Source: Methanomassiliicoccus sp.
GTDB taxonomy: Archaea; Thermoplasmatota; Thermoplasmata; Methanomassiliicoccales; Methanomassiliicoccaceae
Length of the DNA: 64,000 nucleotides
Reading direction: 5' to 3'
NCBI GenBank assembly: GCA_033485155.1
Contig: JAWQJJ010000002.1
Coordinates: 186,001-250,000 of the forward strand
The stretch's first letter is position 1. Every line of letters starts with the position of its first letter. Of the stretch, positions 10,096 through 19,146 are shown in pieces. Below the pieces are notes generated by a model. That model worked only from the letters and a program-made list of their open reading frames with translations. It was not told the DNA's origin and searched no databases. Both the position numbers and the translations under genes were made by a program.

Positions 10096-11292
10096 ATGAA
10101 TCACGAAAGGAGGATTCAAATTGTTATCTCTGGGTGGTATGGTCACCAAAATATAGGTGACGAGGCCATTCTATCCTCCATATTATTGAAATTATCTGTT
10201 AAAATACCATCCGCAAAATTTATAGTTCTTTCAGACAACCCAAAAAATACTTCTGAAATACACAACGTTATTGCTGTCAATAATTTATTCCCAGACGACT
10301 ATTCAGATTTTGCATTGACTTTTTTTAGAGGTGATTTTTTAAAGACAATAAATGTCCTGAGCAATGCTGATCTATTTTTAATCGGTGGAGGTGGAATGCT
10401 TAGTGATTGGCAATCTTGGCGCGTCATTCTTCGCTGGCTCGCACCCTTAATATTTGTCCGGGCAAGGGGTGGGAAGACGGCAGTTTATGCTATTGGCGCG
10501 GGACCATTGACAACTTTCATTGGTCGGCACCTTACTCGTTTTTTCCTAAACCACTTTGTTGATGTTATTACCGTAAGGGACGAAGATTCAAAAAAATGGT
10601 TGCTAAAGTGCGGTGTAAAAAAAACAATTACAGTTACTGCTGACCCGGCAATCAATCTCCCCGAACAATACCCAGCATTCGAAAATTTATATTCAAATAT
10701 AAAAAAGGGATCGAAAGTTGAAAGGGTTGGGTTGATATTCACTCCCCTTTTCCACCGAGAAGAACTCTGGCCAAACAAACAACCTGAATGGGATCGGTTG
10801 CGAGAATCATATGTCGGTATTGTTGATGGAATATTGGATCGTGGACTGGCGCCAATACTTATCCCTTATTTTTATCCAGATGAGGCACTATTGGCAGAAT
10901 GGATTCAAAGAAAGATATTTGAAAAGCGTGGGATTGAAATAAAAATTGAAGTTGTTAAGAATCCACACGATGCGTTAAAATTGTTAAAGACGATGGATGT
11001 CGTTATTAGTGTTAGACTGCACGGCCAGATAATGTCGGCATCACTAGGTGTACCTGTTATCGGGCTAATTTATCACTCGAAGAGTAGAGAGTTTCTAAGG
11101 CGTATAGGTTTATTGAATTATTCCCCAAGGAATGATATGGAAATAGAGAATATCAACAAGTTACAAGTTCTTGAAAAGTTAGATTTAATAATCAATGAAT
11201 ATCCGTTAGTGCAGGACTCACTCATCAAAGCCATGAACGAATTAAAGAAACAAGAGGCTATTACTTACTCAACATTAGAGACATTATTATGA
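10096..11292 (+). CDS. Polysaccharide pyruvyl transferase family protein
   Basis: Likely attaches a pyruvate ketal from phosphoenolpyruvate to a sugar of the surface polymer, as in the CsaB/PssM family. The 398-residue protein has the N-terminal GWYGHQNIGDEAIL motif (residues 13-26), LIGGGGMLSDW near residue 95, a YAIGAGPLT stretch, and the C-terminal VISVRLHGQIMSASLGVPV motif with the conserved histidine. It is AT-rich and lies between the decayed transposase and a convergent flippase. It belongs to the same family as the shorter protein at 46315-47196 but the two are distant. Confidence 0.88.
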   Translation: MNHERRIQIVISGWYGHQNIGDEAILSSILLKLSVKIPSAKFIVLSDNPKNTSEIHNVIAVNNLFPDDYSDFALTFFRGDFLKTINVLSNADLFLIGGGGMLSDWQSWRVILRWLAPLIFVRARGGKTAVYAIGAGPLTTFIGRHLTRFFLNHFVDVITVRDEDSKKWLLKCGVKKTITVTADPAINLPEQYPAFENLYSNIKKGSKVERVGLIFTPLFHREELWPNKQPEWDRLRESYVGIVDGILDRGLAPILIPYFYPDEALLAEWIQRKIFEKRGIEIKIEVVKNPHDALKLLKTMDVVISVRLHGQIMSASLGVPVIGLIYHSKSREFLRRIGLLNYSPRNDMEIENINKLQVLEKLDLIINEYPLVQDSLIKAMNELKKQEAITYSTLETLL

Positions 11293-11406
11293 TTGTATCT
11301 TAATTAGCATAGCCGCAATCGTTTATAGCTTCAATCTCGTTGATGATATTTTATATAAACACACTTCAAACTCAATAGGAAGACAACGAACACTATTGCT
11401 TTGATT

Positions 11407-12675
11407 CTAGACTAAGCCCCTCATCATTAAAGGAAGAATGATAATAATCTCAATACCATTCGCAAGGATAGATGCGTATCCAATTCCATTTAGGCCATAC
11501 ATCTGCATTAGGAGGTAGCATAGTCCTAAAGTAAATATACAATTCAAAGCTCCCAGTTCTATCAACCTTTTAATGTTTTTCTGGATTTTTAAGATAGTAT
11601 AATATGCGCCATATGGAATGTTAAATAAATTAGCAATAAGCAATAACTTCAATAACTCAAAACCACCTGTTGCATAGCTCTTCCCTAGTAAGCTAAGTAG
11701 AAAACCCCCTCCCAAATATACCCCAATTGTTAACGGTATTAATAATCCAGTTGAAGCTAATAGACTTTTAAATACAGATTCCTTCAGCCTTTCACCATGG
11801 CTTCCTTCGACAAACAACGAAGTGTTACAGGCACTGATGATGATAGATGCGATCATGGCGAATGAAGATGCGATATAGTAGTTGGCCGATGCCACTGCAC
11901 CTAGGAGGTTTAAAACTAATAATGGGAGGATCATTAGGGGAAAGGAGTTTAAGTTACCAAAGACGTAGATTCCAATAGAAAACCCAAATGATTCTTTTAC
12001 AAATGCATAATCAATTTTTTTAATCCTTATCCCCAATTCATATAATAGGTATATTGCCACAAGCGAGGCAATTGCATAGGATAAGGCCCAAGATAACAAT
12101 ATTCCTGCGACACCTAGAGATATAAACACGACTAATAAGATTAATCTAGAGCTCATAATGATTGTTTGAATAAAAGTATATCTGGCCTTTCGCATTGCAA
12201 TAAATGCATTGCTCATAATCCCTGAGCTACATTGGAGTATTACAAAAATTAAGAAAATTATTGTGCCGCTTTGATCAATAATCGTTAAGGATGGAGACAA
12301 ATACCGGGCAAATTCGATAGTAAAGAGCCCCATCAGTGCTGATAGTGTAGAAGTTATAAGCAAAGTTGTTGTGACTATTTTTGATTTATCCCAGTCAGGG
12401 AAATATCTTATTAGGGATTGATCAAGGCCAATTAACGATATGCTTACAATAAGACCTATTAGGGAAATTATTGCTGTAGCCACTCCAACTGTTTCTTCAG
12501 GATAATACCTAGCTGCGATTATCCAATAGATAAGGCCAATTGTAGACCCCATCATAGAAGAGAGAATAATGTAAGTAGTGTTAGAATAGAATGGGTTGCT
12601 ATAGGACCTTTTTATTTCACTCAGAGATATTGAATCTGTATATTTTTTTACATTTTTTAAAGGTCTAGGAAGCAT
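11407..12675 (-). CDS. Oligosaccharide flippase (Wzx/MATE-like)
   Basis: A complete 422-residue flippase with 12 or so hydrophobic helices, likely moving lipid-linked glycan units to the outside. It shares NPFYSNTTYIILS, GLDQSLIRYFPDWD, NTSLFVEGSHGE and a LGKSYATGG stretch with the partial flippase at 1-1053. Its codons are AT-rich while those of the paralogue are not, so the pair diverged in composition while keeping protein similarity. It is the last gene of the AT-rich island and is convergent with the pyruvyltransferase gene. Confidence 0.92.
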   Translation of the reverse strand: MLPRPLKNVKKYTDSISLSEIKRSYSNPFYSNTTYIILSSMMGSTIGLIYWIIAARYYPEETVGVATAIISLIGLIVSISLIGLDQSLIRYFPDWDKSKIVTTTLLITSTLSALMGLFTIEFARYLSPSLTIIDQSGTIIFLIFVILQCSSGIMSNAFIAMRKARYTFIQTIIMSSRLILLVVFISLGVAGILLSWALSYAIASLVAIYLLYELGIRIKKIDYAFVKESFGFSIGIYVFGNLNSFPLMILPLLVLNLLGAVASANYYIASSFAMIASIIISACNTSLFVEGSHGERLKESVFKSLLASTGLLIPLTIGVYLGGGFLLSLLGKSYATGGFELLKLLLIANLFNIPYGAYYTILKIQKNIKRLIELGALNCIFTLGLCYLLMQMYGLNGIGYASILANGIEIIIILPLMMRGLV

Positions 12676-13043
12676 CCAGCCTCTACAACAATATTCGATA
12701 CTTAAAAAAACTCTCCTTTTTTATAGTCTATATTGCGACAAGGATGCCCGATCTAGCCTTTTTTTTATGTATAATTTAAAATACGATACCCATTTATCAT
12801 GTTGATGTTGGGGGCTGATTAGCCTCATTTTTTATTAAACATATATGATTATTAAATAGTGTTTACATTGTAATCTTTATGTATTTTTATATAAAAAATA
12901 TGACCCTCCTTTGATAATAGTATAAGACGTGATATATATTGAATTGTAAATGCTTTAATTTAGTGACCGATTGCACTAATCCTTCTAGGTCTTTCTGGAG
13001 ACAACCCCAGGACATTGGTGGCACTGTAGGCCATTATAGTGTC
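12676..13043. other. AT-rich intergenic region at the right edge of the island
   Basis: About 370 bp between divergent genes with no coding signal. Composition changes from AT-rich to mixed at about 12950. Several TATA-like runs lie between 12890 and 12945. A small GGCT/AGCC hairpin followed by T-rich DNA at about 12810-12835 is not placed after any plus-strand gene. Confidence 0.5.
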
Positions 13044-13778
13044 GTGTCCTCGGTAAGGATGGAGAAGGTACGTAAAATTTACCAATCAGGCAAGGTTCGA
13101 GTGGAAGCATTGGCCGGAATAGACCTTGAAATCCGCCCAGGCGAATACATAACGATCACTGGCCCCTCGGGTTGTGGCAAGTCCACCCTCTTAGCTATCC
13201 TCGGCGCGTTGGACCGCCCGACGGAGGGCAAGGTTTTCATAGGAGACATCGATCTCACCACTCTGGATTCTTCGGGCCTCTCAGAGGTCCGCAGCCGGAT
13301 TGGCTTCGTCTTCCAAGCTTTCAACTTATTTCCTAATCTCAACGTACAGGAGAATGTAGAACTCGGCATGAGTATTTCCAAAGTCCCACGTTCGATCAGG
13401 AAGGCGAAGGCCGAATATGTGCTCGAACGAGTAGGACTGCAGGACCGGCTGGACCACCAACCGAGTGAGTTATCTGGGGGGGAGCAACAACGAGTGGCCA
13501 TAGCTAGAGCGCTGGCCCGTGATCCTACATATCTCTTAATGGATGAGCCAACGGGAAATCTAGATTCCAAAAACGTGAACGAAGTGCTGAGACTAATCAA
13601 GCAACTCAACCGTCAGGGAACGACCATTATAATGGTGACACATGACCCAGCTGTCGCCCACCACGCTGATAAAATTATTTCGATCAAAGATGGCAGAATC
13701 GACCCCCCCAAAAGCAAGGTAAAAGCCGACTACAAGGTAGCACTATGTTCGCGAGGGACATCACCAGCTACGCCTTAG
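13044..13778 (+). CDS. ABC transporter ATP-binding protein (MacB/LolD type)
   Basis: ATPase of an exporter of the MacB/LolD class. It has Walker A GPSGCGKST, Q-loop FVFQAFNLFPNLN, signature LSGGEQQRVAIARAL, Walker B YLLMDEPTGNLD and switch histidine VTHDP. The frame is open back to 12939, but typical relatives begin a few residues before the VRKIY strand, so the GTG at 13044 is preferred, with the ATG at 13059 as alternative. The 3' end overlaps the permease start by 34 bases, which implies coupling. It ends with TAG. Substrate unknown. Confidence 0.9.
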   Translation: MSSVRMEKVRKIYQSGKVRVEALAGIDLEIRPGEYITITGPSGCGKSTLLAILGALDRPTEGKVFIGDIDLTTLDSSGLSEVRSRIGFVFQAFNLFPNLNVQENVELGMSISKVPRSIRKAKAEYVLERVGLQDRLDHQPSELSGGEQQRVAIARALARDPTYLLMDEPTGNLDSKNVNEVLRLIKQLNRQGTTIIMVTHDPAVAHHADKIISIKDGRIDPPKSKVKADYKVALCSRGTSPATP

Positions 13779-14989
13779 GGTCGATGAAGCGCCGCAAGCT
13801 GCGCACCGCCCTCACTTCATTAGGTGTGACCATGGCCATCGCTGTTATCATAGCCTTGCTATCGATAACCCAGGGTTTGGAGAGCACGGTGGAGAACGAG
13901 CTGGTGCACGGTCTCGGCACATCCAACCTTACCCTGGTGGCCAAGGATGGAGGTACGCTTTCGATCAATGATACCACAGCCATCGAAGGCATAAGTGGAG
14001 TCTCTATTGCAGCTCCAGTGATTCAGCGTACTGGAACCATCACGAATAACGGTACCACCGTGGGAGTCAACATCGTCGGCATCGATATGGACAAGTATCG
14101 TCAGGTGTACAGCGATTCCTTCGTAGCGAAGGATGGGTCTATACCTTCAAACCCCTCCAACGATACTATCATCCTAGGCGCACGGGCCAACGATCCCTGG
14201 CTGAATGGCACCATATCGTTCCCTTTGGGCTCGACGGCCGAGATCGTCAGGCAGAGGACGAGCGCCCAGGACAATAAGGATCTTTCGTACAACGGCACTG
14301 TAAAGGCCGTAATGAACTCTCTGGGGCCGATCATCGTGGGGGCTATGAGCGATTCGTCCGTCTATATCCCCATTGCTCAGGCCCAATCCTTATTTAAAAC
14401 GGACCAGTGCAGCCTCATCATCGTCAAGCTCGCCGACGACAGCCAAGGGACCAAGATGGCGGTGTCGGCGATAATCAACGACACCTTTGACGGCAAGGTC
14501 TCAGTGATCTCCTCCGGATTCGTCGACAACGTGGTCACGCGGGTATTTTCCACGCTCGATATGTTCGTCTTCGGTGTGGCCGGCATTACCCTGTTCATCG
14601 CCGGCATATGTATCATGAACACCATGACCATCTCCCTGACCGAGAGGACGAGGGAGATCGGCATGCTCAAGTCTCTAGGCTTGAAAGACCGAGAAGTCCT
14701 GAGCATATTCTTGTGCGAGGCCAGTCTCATCGGCCTGATCGGAAGCATCATCGGCGTGGCTGTGGGTTACGGCTTGGCGAGCGTGGCCACATCTATCATC
14801 AACAACGACAACGTCATCTCCTGGTCGAGCCTTGGCATCTATGGCAACATTGTCATAGTGCCCGAGTTCAGCCTCATCATTGCCATTATGGCCGTGGCTT
14901 TCGGGGCGATAGTAGGCATCATCTTTGCCACATATCCGGCGTGGCGGGCTTCAAAGCTCAGTCCGATGGAGTCTCTCCGACACGAGTGA
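13745..14989 (+). CDS. ABC transporter permease (MacB/FtsX family)
   Basis: A 414-residue permease partner of the ATPase immediately upstream. Topology is that of MacB: one helix near residues 25-45, an extracellular domain of about 230 residues, then three helices at about 280-300, 330-355 and 375-400. The cytoplasmic coupling stretch LTERTREIGMLKSLG near residue 300 and the C-terminal YPAWRASKLSPMESLR are hallmarks of the family. The pair probably exports lipids, peptides or lipoproteins; no substrate evidence lies nearby, apart from the surface-glycan context. Confidence 0.9.
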   Translation: MFARDITSYALGSMKRRKLRTALTSLGVTMAIAVIIALLSITQGLESTVENELVHGLGTSNLTLVAKDGGTLSINDTTAIEGISGVSIAAPVIQRTGTITNNGTTVGVNIVGIDMDKYRQVYSDSFVAKDGSIPSNPSNDTIILGARANDPWLNGTISFPLGSTAEIVRQRTSAQDNKDLSYNGTVKAVMNSLGPIIVGAMSDSSVYIPIAQAQSLFKTDQCSLIIVKLADDSQGTKMAVSAIINDTFDGKVSVISSGFVDNVVTRVFSTLDMFVFGVAGITLFIAGICIMNTMTISLTERTREIGMLKSLGLKDREVLSIFLCEASLIGLIGSIIGVAVGYGLASVATSIINNDNVISWSSLGIYGNIVIVPEFSLIIAIMAVAFGAIVGIIFATYPAWRASKLSPMESLRHE

Positions 14990-15130
14990 TTACATATGCT
15001 TCGAAGGCCAATCAATGAAATAGAACAGCTCCCGCCAACGATCTTCGGGGGGTGCTTATTCTAATGATTAGGCGACCCTAGCCCGAAGGGAAGGATCCAC
15101 GGGGAGGTGGCAGAGAATTACCGTTTACTA

Positions 15131-15139
15131 TTTATATTT
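15131..15139 (+). promoter_or_regulatory. TATA-like box for the 85-residue membrane protein
   Basis: TTTATATTT is centred about 33 nt before the ATG at 15168, in otherwise GC-rich DNA. This spacing predicts a nearly leaderless transcript. Confidence 0.6.
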
Positions 15140-15167
15140 CTTCATCTAATAATTCAATTTCGTAACT

Positions 15168-15425
15168 ATGTCTCGCTTGATCAGAGCCTCAATGTTAGCA
15201 ACCTGCCTCTACAGCTTCCTGCTCTGGGCTTACGTCGTCTTTCGCATCGTCATCAACCGCGTCCCGGTACGAGATGATTTCATCAGAGGGATACCTATTT
15301 CCTTCTGGGTCCTGGGATTGATCGCGTTCGTCGTCAGCTTCGTCACCATGGTTCTCTATCTCAACTTCTGGGGATTTTCCGGCAAGAACAATGCGAGGAG
15401 TACAAGTAAGGAAGGAACTGCATAG
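15168..15425 (+). CDS. Small two-helix membrane protein, function unknown
   Basis: An 85-residue protein with two hydrophobic helices at about residues 8-30 and 42-68, separated by an arginine/aspartate loop. The tail is short and polar. A well-placed TATA-like box 33 nt before the ATG supports real expression. No family recognised. It stands alone, followed by a hairpin region that could end its transcript. Confidence 0.6.
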   Translation: MSRLIRASMLATCLYSFLLWAYVVFRIVINRVPVRDDFIRGIPISFWVLGLIAFVVSFVTMVLYLNFWGFSGKNNARSTSKEGTA

Positions 15426-15503
15426 GCACAGGCGTTGAAGAGGTGTGTCCAAGCTATACGTGGGGCCGGTAAGAATTCTCGGCGCCACCATATAGGCTCG
15501 CTA

Positions 15504-15541
15504 AGAGAGGATGCAGCGCCCATCTGTCTGCATTCCTCTCT
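15504..15541. repeat. Long near-perfect inverted repeat
   Basis: AGAGAGGATGCAG at 15504-15516 pairs with CTGCATTCCTCTCT at 15528-15541, a 13-bp stem with one bulged T and an 11-nt loop. It lies 80 bp after the small membrane protein gene and may stabilise or end its transcript. Confidence 0.55.
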
Positions 15542-15580
15542 CGTCACGCCCGCTCAATGCCCAACAATTCCCTATTGCTT

Positions 15581-15610
15581 CCCCCAGAGGCTAAGGGGGG
15601 CTCATCTTTT
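15581..15610 (+). terminator. Possible hairpin-plus-T terminator
   Basis: CCCCC at 15581-15585 pairs with GGGGG at 15595-15599 and is followed by a pyrimidine-rich CTCATCTTTTC run. It would end transcripts from the gene at 15168-15425. The loop is nine bases and the stem is short. Confidence 0.35.
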
Positions 15611-15724
15611 CTAGAGTCTGATTGGTGTAGTACTTCCCCTTGTCATTATTGAAGACGCCCACAGGTATTCTCTACCATCACTAAGAGCCCGAGGGCTGAT
15701 CGTTAAAACGTTTTAGGAACAATG

Positions 15725-16162
15725 TCAGACGATCCTCGTCCCAGCATGGGGTCCGGGCCTCTGGTCCCATATCTCCTCGGGGATAAGGATCCAGATCCCT
15801 AACAGCTTCATCCCAAACCGCTCCATGCGCTCCATGATGCCCTGGGCCTTCAGCACCTCGACCATATCATCGACCTTGGGTCCAGAGGTCAGATAATCGC
15901 CGACCTTGACCATGATCTCGTACGAAGCCGACTCCAGGGTCACCAGCACTGAGACAAGCTCATCCTCTCTCTTCATGTTCTCCAGGTTCTGTTGCGTCCG
16001 CTTCATCAGGATATGAGCGAAGACCAGCTCATCCGGTGAAGATGATATCAGGCTGCCCATGTAGATGGTGTGAATCTTTCCGTCAGGGAACTTGGTAGCA
16101 ATGGTCTTTGAGGCCTTGGGGTCGTTGACAACCCGCTTCACTTCCTCGGGCAAACTTACCAT
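15725..16162 (-). CDS. Pyridoxamine 5'-phosphate oxidase-fold (PPOX-like) protein
   Basis: A 145-residue protein resembling the small FMN- or F420-binding split-barrel family common in methanogens. It begins LPEEVKRVVNDPKASKTIAT, a typical first helix and strand in which substrates or cofactors are held, followed by GKIHTIYMGSL and a VSVLVTLESASYEIMVKVG strand pair. The C-terminal helix VDDMVEVLKAQG and the hydrophobic end are also usual. Activity cannot be assigned. It is isolated between intergenic gaps on the minus strand. Confidence 0.6.
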   Translation of the reverse strand: MVSLPEEVKRVVNDPKASKTIATKFPDGKIHTIYMGSLISSSPDELVFAHILMKRTQQNLENMKREDELVSVLVTLESASYEIMVKVGDYLTSGPKVDDMVEVLKAQGIMERMERFGMKLLGIWILIPEEIWDQRPGPHAGTRIV

Positions 16163-16390
16163 CGGTCATCACCATAACAATCAATGAATCAGCCACATCT
16201 TCTATCTTTGGAATGGGCATGTAAACTATCCTGGCCGTGCCATATCTGAACGGTCTCGACGGTGTCGTTCCGGCACGCCGATCAGAGCGAACGTTTACCC
16301 TAGGATGTCGCCTAAGGTTGTCAGTTACCCATCAGCAAACGAGGAGCTAAATGCTGCTCGTTTCCTCACATGGTGGGGCGATGGTTGAGT

Positions 16391-17293
16391 TCACAGTCCT
16401 ACCGCCGCTCCCCCCGCGATCAGCGCCACCCCGGCCGTCACCAGGGCGGCGACGTGCTGCCGCCGGAAGATGCCGTTGATCTCTTGGTCAAGGGCTGCGT
16501 TAGCGCTCCTCATGTTCTTCACCACGTTGTCAGCTCCCGTGCTCACTGAGGAAAAGATCAGCTTGACGCTGTCCGTTACGCTCTTGACGTCCCTCATCGA
16601 GTCGTTGATGCCGTCGGTTATCAGCGTGTTCACCTCGTCCCTCATCTTCGTTATCTGTGGGCCGTACCCCTTGACCTTGGTCGACAGCTGTCCCAGATAC
16701 ACTTCGGCATCGATGATCTTCCTGTCGGCGTCCTCCAGATCGTGCTTAGCGTCGGTGCAGTTCTTGCCTATCGAGGTGCAAGTCGCCCCGATGTCGTAGA
16801 ACGGCTTGGCCAGGGGCTTCAGCGGCTCTCCCGGAAGCGGAATGTTGATCCCGTCGCCGATGATCTTGAAAAAGCCCCCGGCATCGGATAGCGGGGTCGC
16901 TGTATCTCGAAGCACCGTCTCCATCTTCGCCGTCGTCCCCCGGATATCCTTGGCTAGGAATCGCTTTCCCTGGGCGATGTCGTCGCCCACCTCGACGCAG
17001 ATATCGCTGGCGAAGTCCATGACGCTCAACCCCCGGTCCAGGATGCCCTCCGTTCCGCTCGTCCCCAGGACCTTGACCACGATGCTTTTCTCCAGCGTCG
17101 TGTAGTACTGGTCGACCGAGCTTGTAGCCTGAACGATTGCGCCCTTCACGTTATTGGTTATCCCGTCCTCGATGGACTTGAAGCCCAGATCGATCGCGTT
17201 CGTCAGCTCCTTCATCTTGCCTTGGATCTTCTGTATGGAATACGCCACGGCAAGCAGCGTCACGCCTAGCAAAACCAGAGGATAGCCGTCCAC
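16391..17293 (-). CDS. Membrane-anchored helical protein, function unknown
   Basis: A 300-residue protein with an N-terminal hydrophobic helix (about residues 4-20), a long amphipathic helical body rich in heptad-like patterns, and a C-terminal hydrophobic, glycine/alanine-rich segment (about 282-300). The body has a short proline-rich break near residues 150-165 (PLPGEPLKPLAKP) and a few cysteines near 172-180. It looks like a membrane-tethered coiled-coil protein, comparable in style to the signalling part of chemoreceptors or to DUF948-like proteins, but no family was recognised with certainty. Confidence 0.6.
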   Translation of the reverse strand: MDGYPLVLLGVTLLAVAYSIQKIQGKMKELTNAIDLGFKSIEDGITNNVKGAIVQATSSVDQYYTTLEKSIVVKVLGTSGTEGILDRGLSVMDFASDICVEVGDDIAQGKRFLAKDIRGTTAKMETVLRDTATPLSDAGGFFKIIGDGINIPLPGEPLKPLAKPFYDIGATCTSIGKNCTDAKHDLEDADRKIIDAEVYLGQLSTKVKGYGPQITKMRDEVNTLITDGINDSMRDVKSVTDSVKLIFSSVSTGADNVVKNMRSANAALDQEINGIFRRQHVAALVTAGVALIAGGAAVGL

Positions 17294-17440
17294 GGCCGGC
17301 CGAAATAGTGAACGCGGATAATGGTTAGGACTTCAGTGTCAGTGGTACAGAGCAAGCCTCCTGTGTTAGAGCTCAGATGCGAATGTAAAACATCATCGGG
17401 GCTCGTGCCGTAACTCGCTTTTTCCGAGATCCGACGGTTC

Positions 17441-18904
17441 TCATTTCGACCGCGAAGCGGTGACCGTCCGGATCGAGGGACGGACATCGAGGTGCCCGCG
17501 GAACAGGTTCTCCGGGTCGTACCTCGCTTTGATGTCTCTCAGTCGATCGATATTGCTTCCGAATGCACGCTCTACCGTCCCCTCCTCCTCGGCAAAGCCG
17601 GCGAAGTTTAAGTACACTCGAGCTTCCGCGCCCCTGCGCACGGCGTCGAAGGCATCACGAGCCCATCGTATGTTCGTATCATCATCCTCAGGTTCCGTCC
17701 AAGTCGCTTCCATTGAGATGAGGAAGCGCTGGTCGCGGTTGTCGAAGGCCGCTTCCTCCGCCCGTACGCGAGTGTAGGCGCCTCCCAGGTAGTAGATCGA
17801 GATCGTGCTGAGCTCCGACGGTCGCTGCTCCGTCGCGGTTCTCAGAACATCAACGATGTCCGAGCTCAACTCGTTGATGTAGATCGATTTCCAGTAGTTT
17901 CGCGTCCTAGACGTGCCGTCGCTCCCCATGGCGCCCTTGAGGTCCTGCATTTCGAGGTAGTCGAGCGGCCTCGACATGTCGGCGAGCGGACGGCCCAAGT
18001 GCTTCAGCGGGGCGATCGTCTGCTCGCCCAGCTCCATCGGGCCGGAGTAGCAGGCGTTGATCATTACCGTTGGTTTGTTCATAACCTCCAAAGGCAGCGA
18101 GGGCACGGGCGGGGTGGTCTACAGGAGCACGTTCGCGGTCAGCTCTTCCGGCGCCTCGCTCATGTACCGATCGAGCGCCAGCAACACCTCGCCCATGTCA
18201 TCTAATGAATACAGAACCAGGCCGGCCCAGACCCGAGGGCCGACCCGATGAAGCTTGAGCTCGAGGCTGGTGACGACGCCGAAGTTGCCGCCCCCGCCTC
18301 TCAGCGCCCACAGGAGGTCGGAATTCTCATCCTCGCCGGCATGGCGCAGCACACCGTCGGCGGTGACGATCTCGGCACCGACCAGGTTGTCGGCCGAAGT
18401 GCCGAAGCGCCGCAGCAGCCAGCCCAGGCCCCCGTGGAGCGTCAGGCCCGCCACTCCCGTCTGTGGAACTATCCCCAGCGGCGTGGCGAGAGCGAAGCGT
18501 TGCGTCCCTCCATCAACGTCGCCGAGCGTGGCCCCGCCCTGCACGCTGGCGATCATGCGCTCCTCGTCAACGACCACCTCGTGCATTCTAGATAGATCAA
18601 TGACCAGTCCGCCATCGCTGACCGCGTTGCCGGCCACGTTGTGTCCCCCGCCCCGGACCGAGGTCTTGAGGTTGTGTTTCGCCGCCATCTGCACGCAGGC
18701 GATCACATCGTCGGCATCGGCACAGCGAACGATGACCGCCGGCTGACGGTCGATCATGGCATTCCACACCTGCCTCGCTTCCTCGTACCCAGGATCATTG
18801 GCGAAGATGACCTCTCCCCGGATGCGACGGACAAGATCGTCTAACGAGGAGGCGTCGATCACGATGTCTTTGCCGTCGGCGTCCTTGATGGTCAGCCCCT
18901 GCAT
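17441..18904 (-). pseudogene. FAD-binding oxidoreductase (PCMH + BBE), interrupted by one in-frame TAG
   Basis: Reads as a single 487-codon berberine-bridge-enzyme-like FAD oxidoreductase except for an amber codon at 18119-18121 (codon 262). Before it, the FAD domain is complete: SVRGGGHNVAGNA (the histidine usually carries FAD), GLTLHGGLGWLLRRFG and LLWALRGGGGNFGVVTS. After it, the same frame continues TTPPVPSLPLEVMNKP and runs to the C-terminal BBE motif YDPENLFRGH. Homologues have an ordinary residue at the stop, so this is either a nonsense mutation or a readthrough site. TAG is a common terminator for other genes here, which favours a pseudogene. The family is common in bacteria, so gene transfer is possible. 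Confidence 0.8.
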
Positions 18905-19146
18905 GTTGAATCATTTTCAGCCGTGGCTCTAAATAGCTATTCCTGGGCACCATCACAGCCGCTGACTAGGGGCCTTGTCGGATAACCTAACCTAGTGAGA
19001 TAATCGCGATGGAGGCGCGGCTCGAGATCGCCCCCTCAACAGCATCGATCACATCCCAAAATGGGCTAGCCAGTCATTTCCAGAATTGAAGAAGGTTTAA
19101 ATTGAAACAACCCTCCTTGTAACGTCAAGGTCGGAGCCTGTTCGTA

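Noticed and set aside
12805-12840. GGCT/AGCC hairpin followed by T-rich DNA
   Set aside because: No plus-strand gene ends upstream of it, and on the minus strand it would lie in a promoter region, so a terminator call is not justified.
17441-18904. Pyrrolysine coding as explanation of the amber codon
   Set aside because: Not supported as default: TAG is the stop of about 14 of some 48 genes here, and no pyl gene is in the window. Kept only as a test to make.
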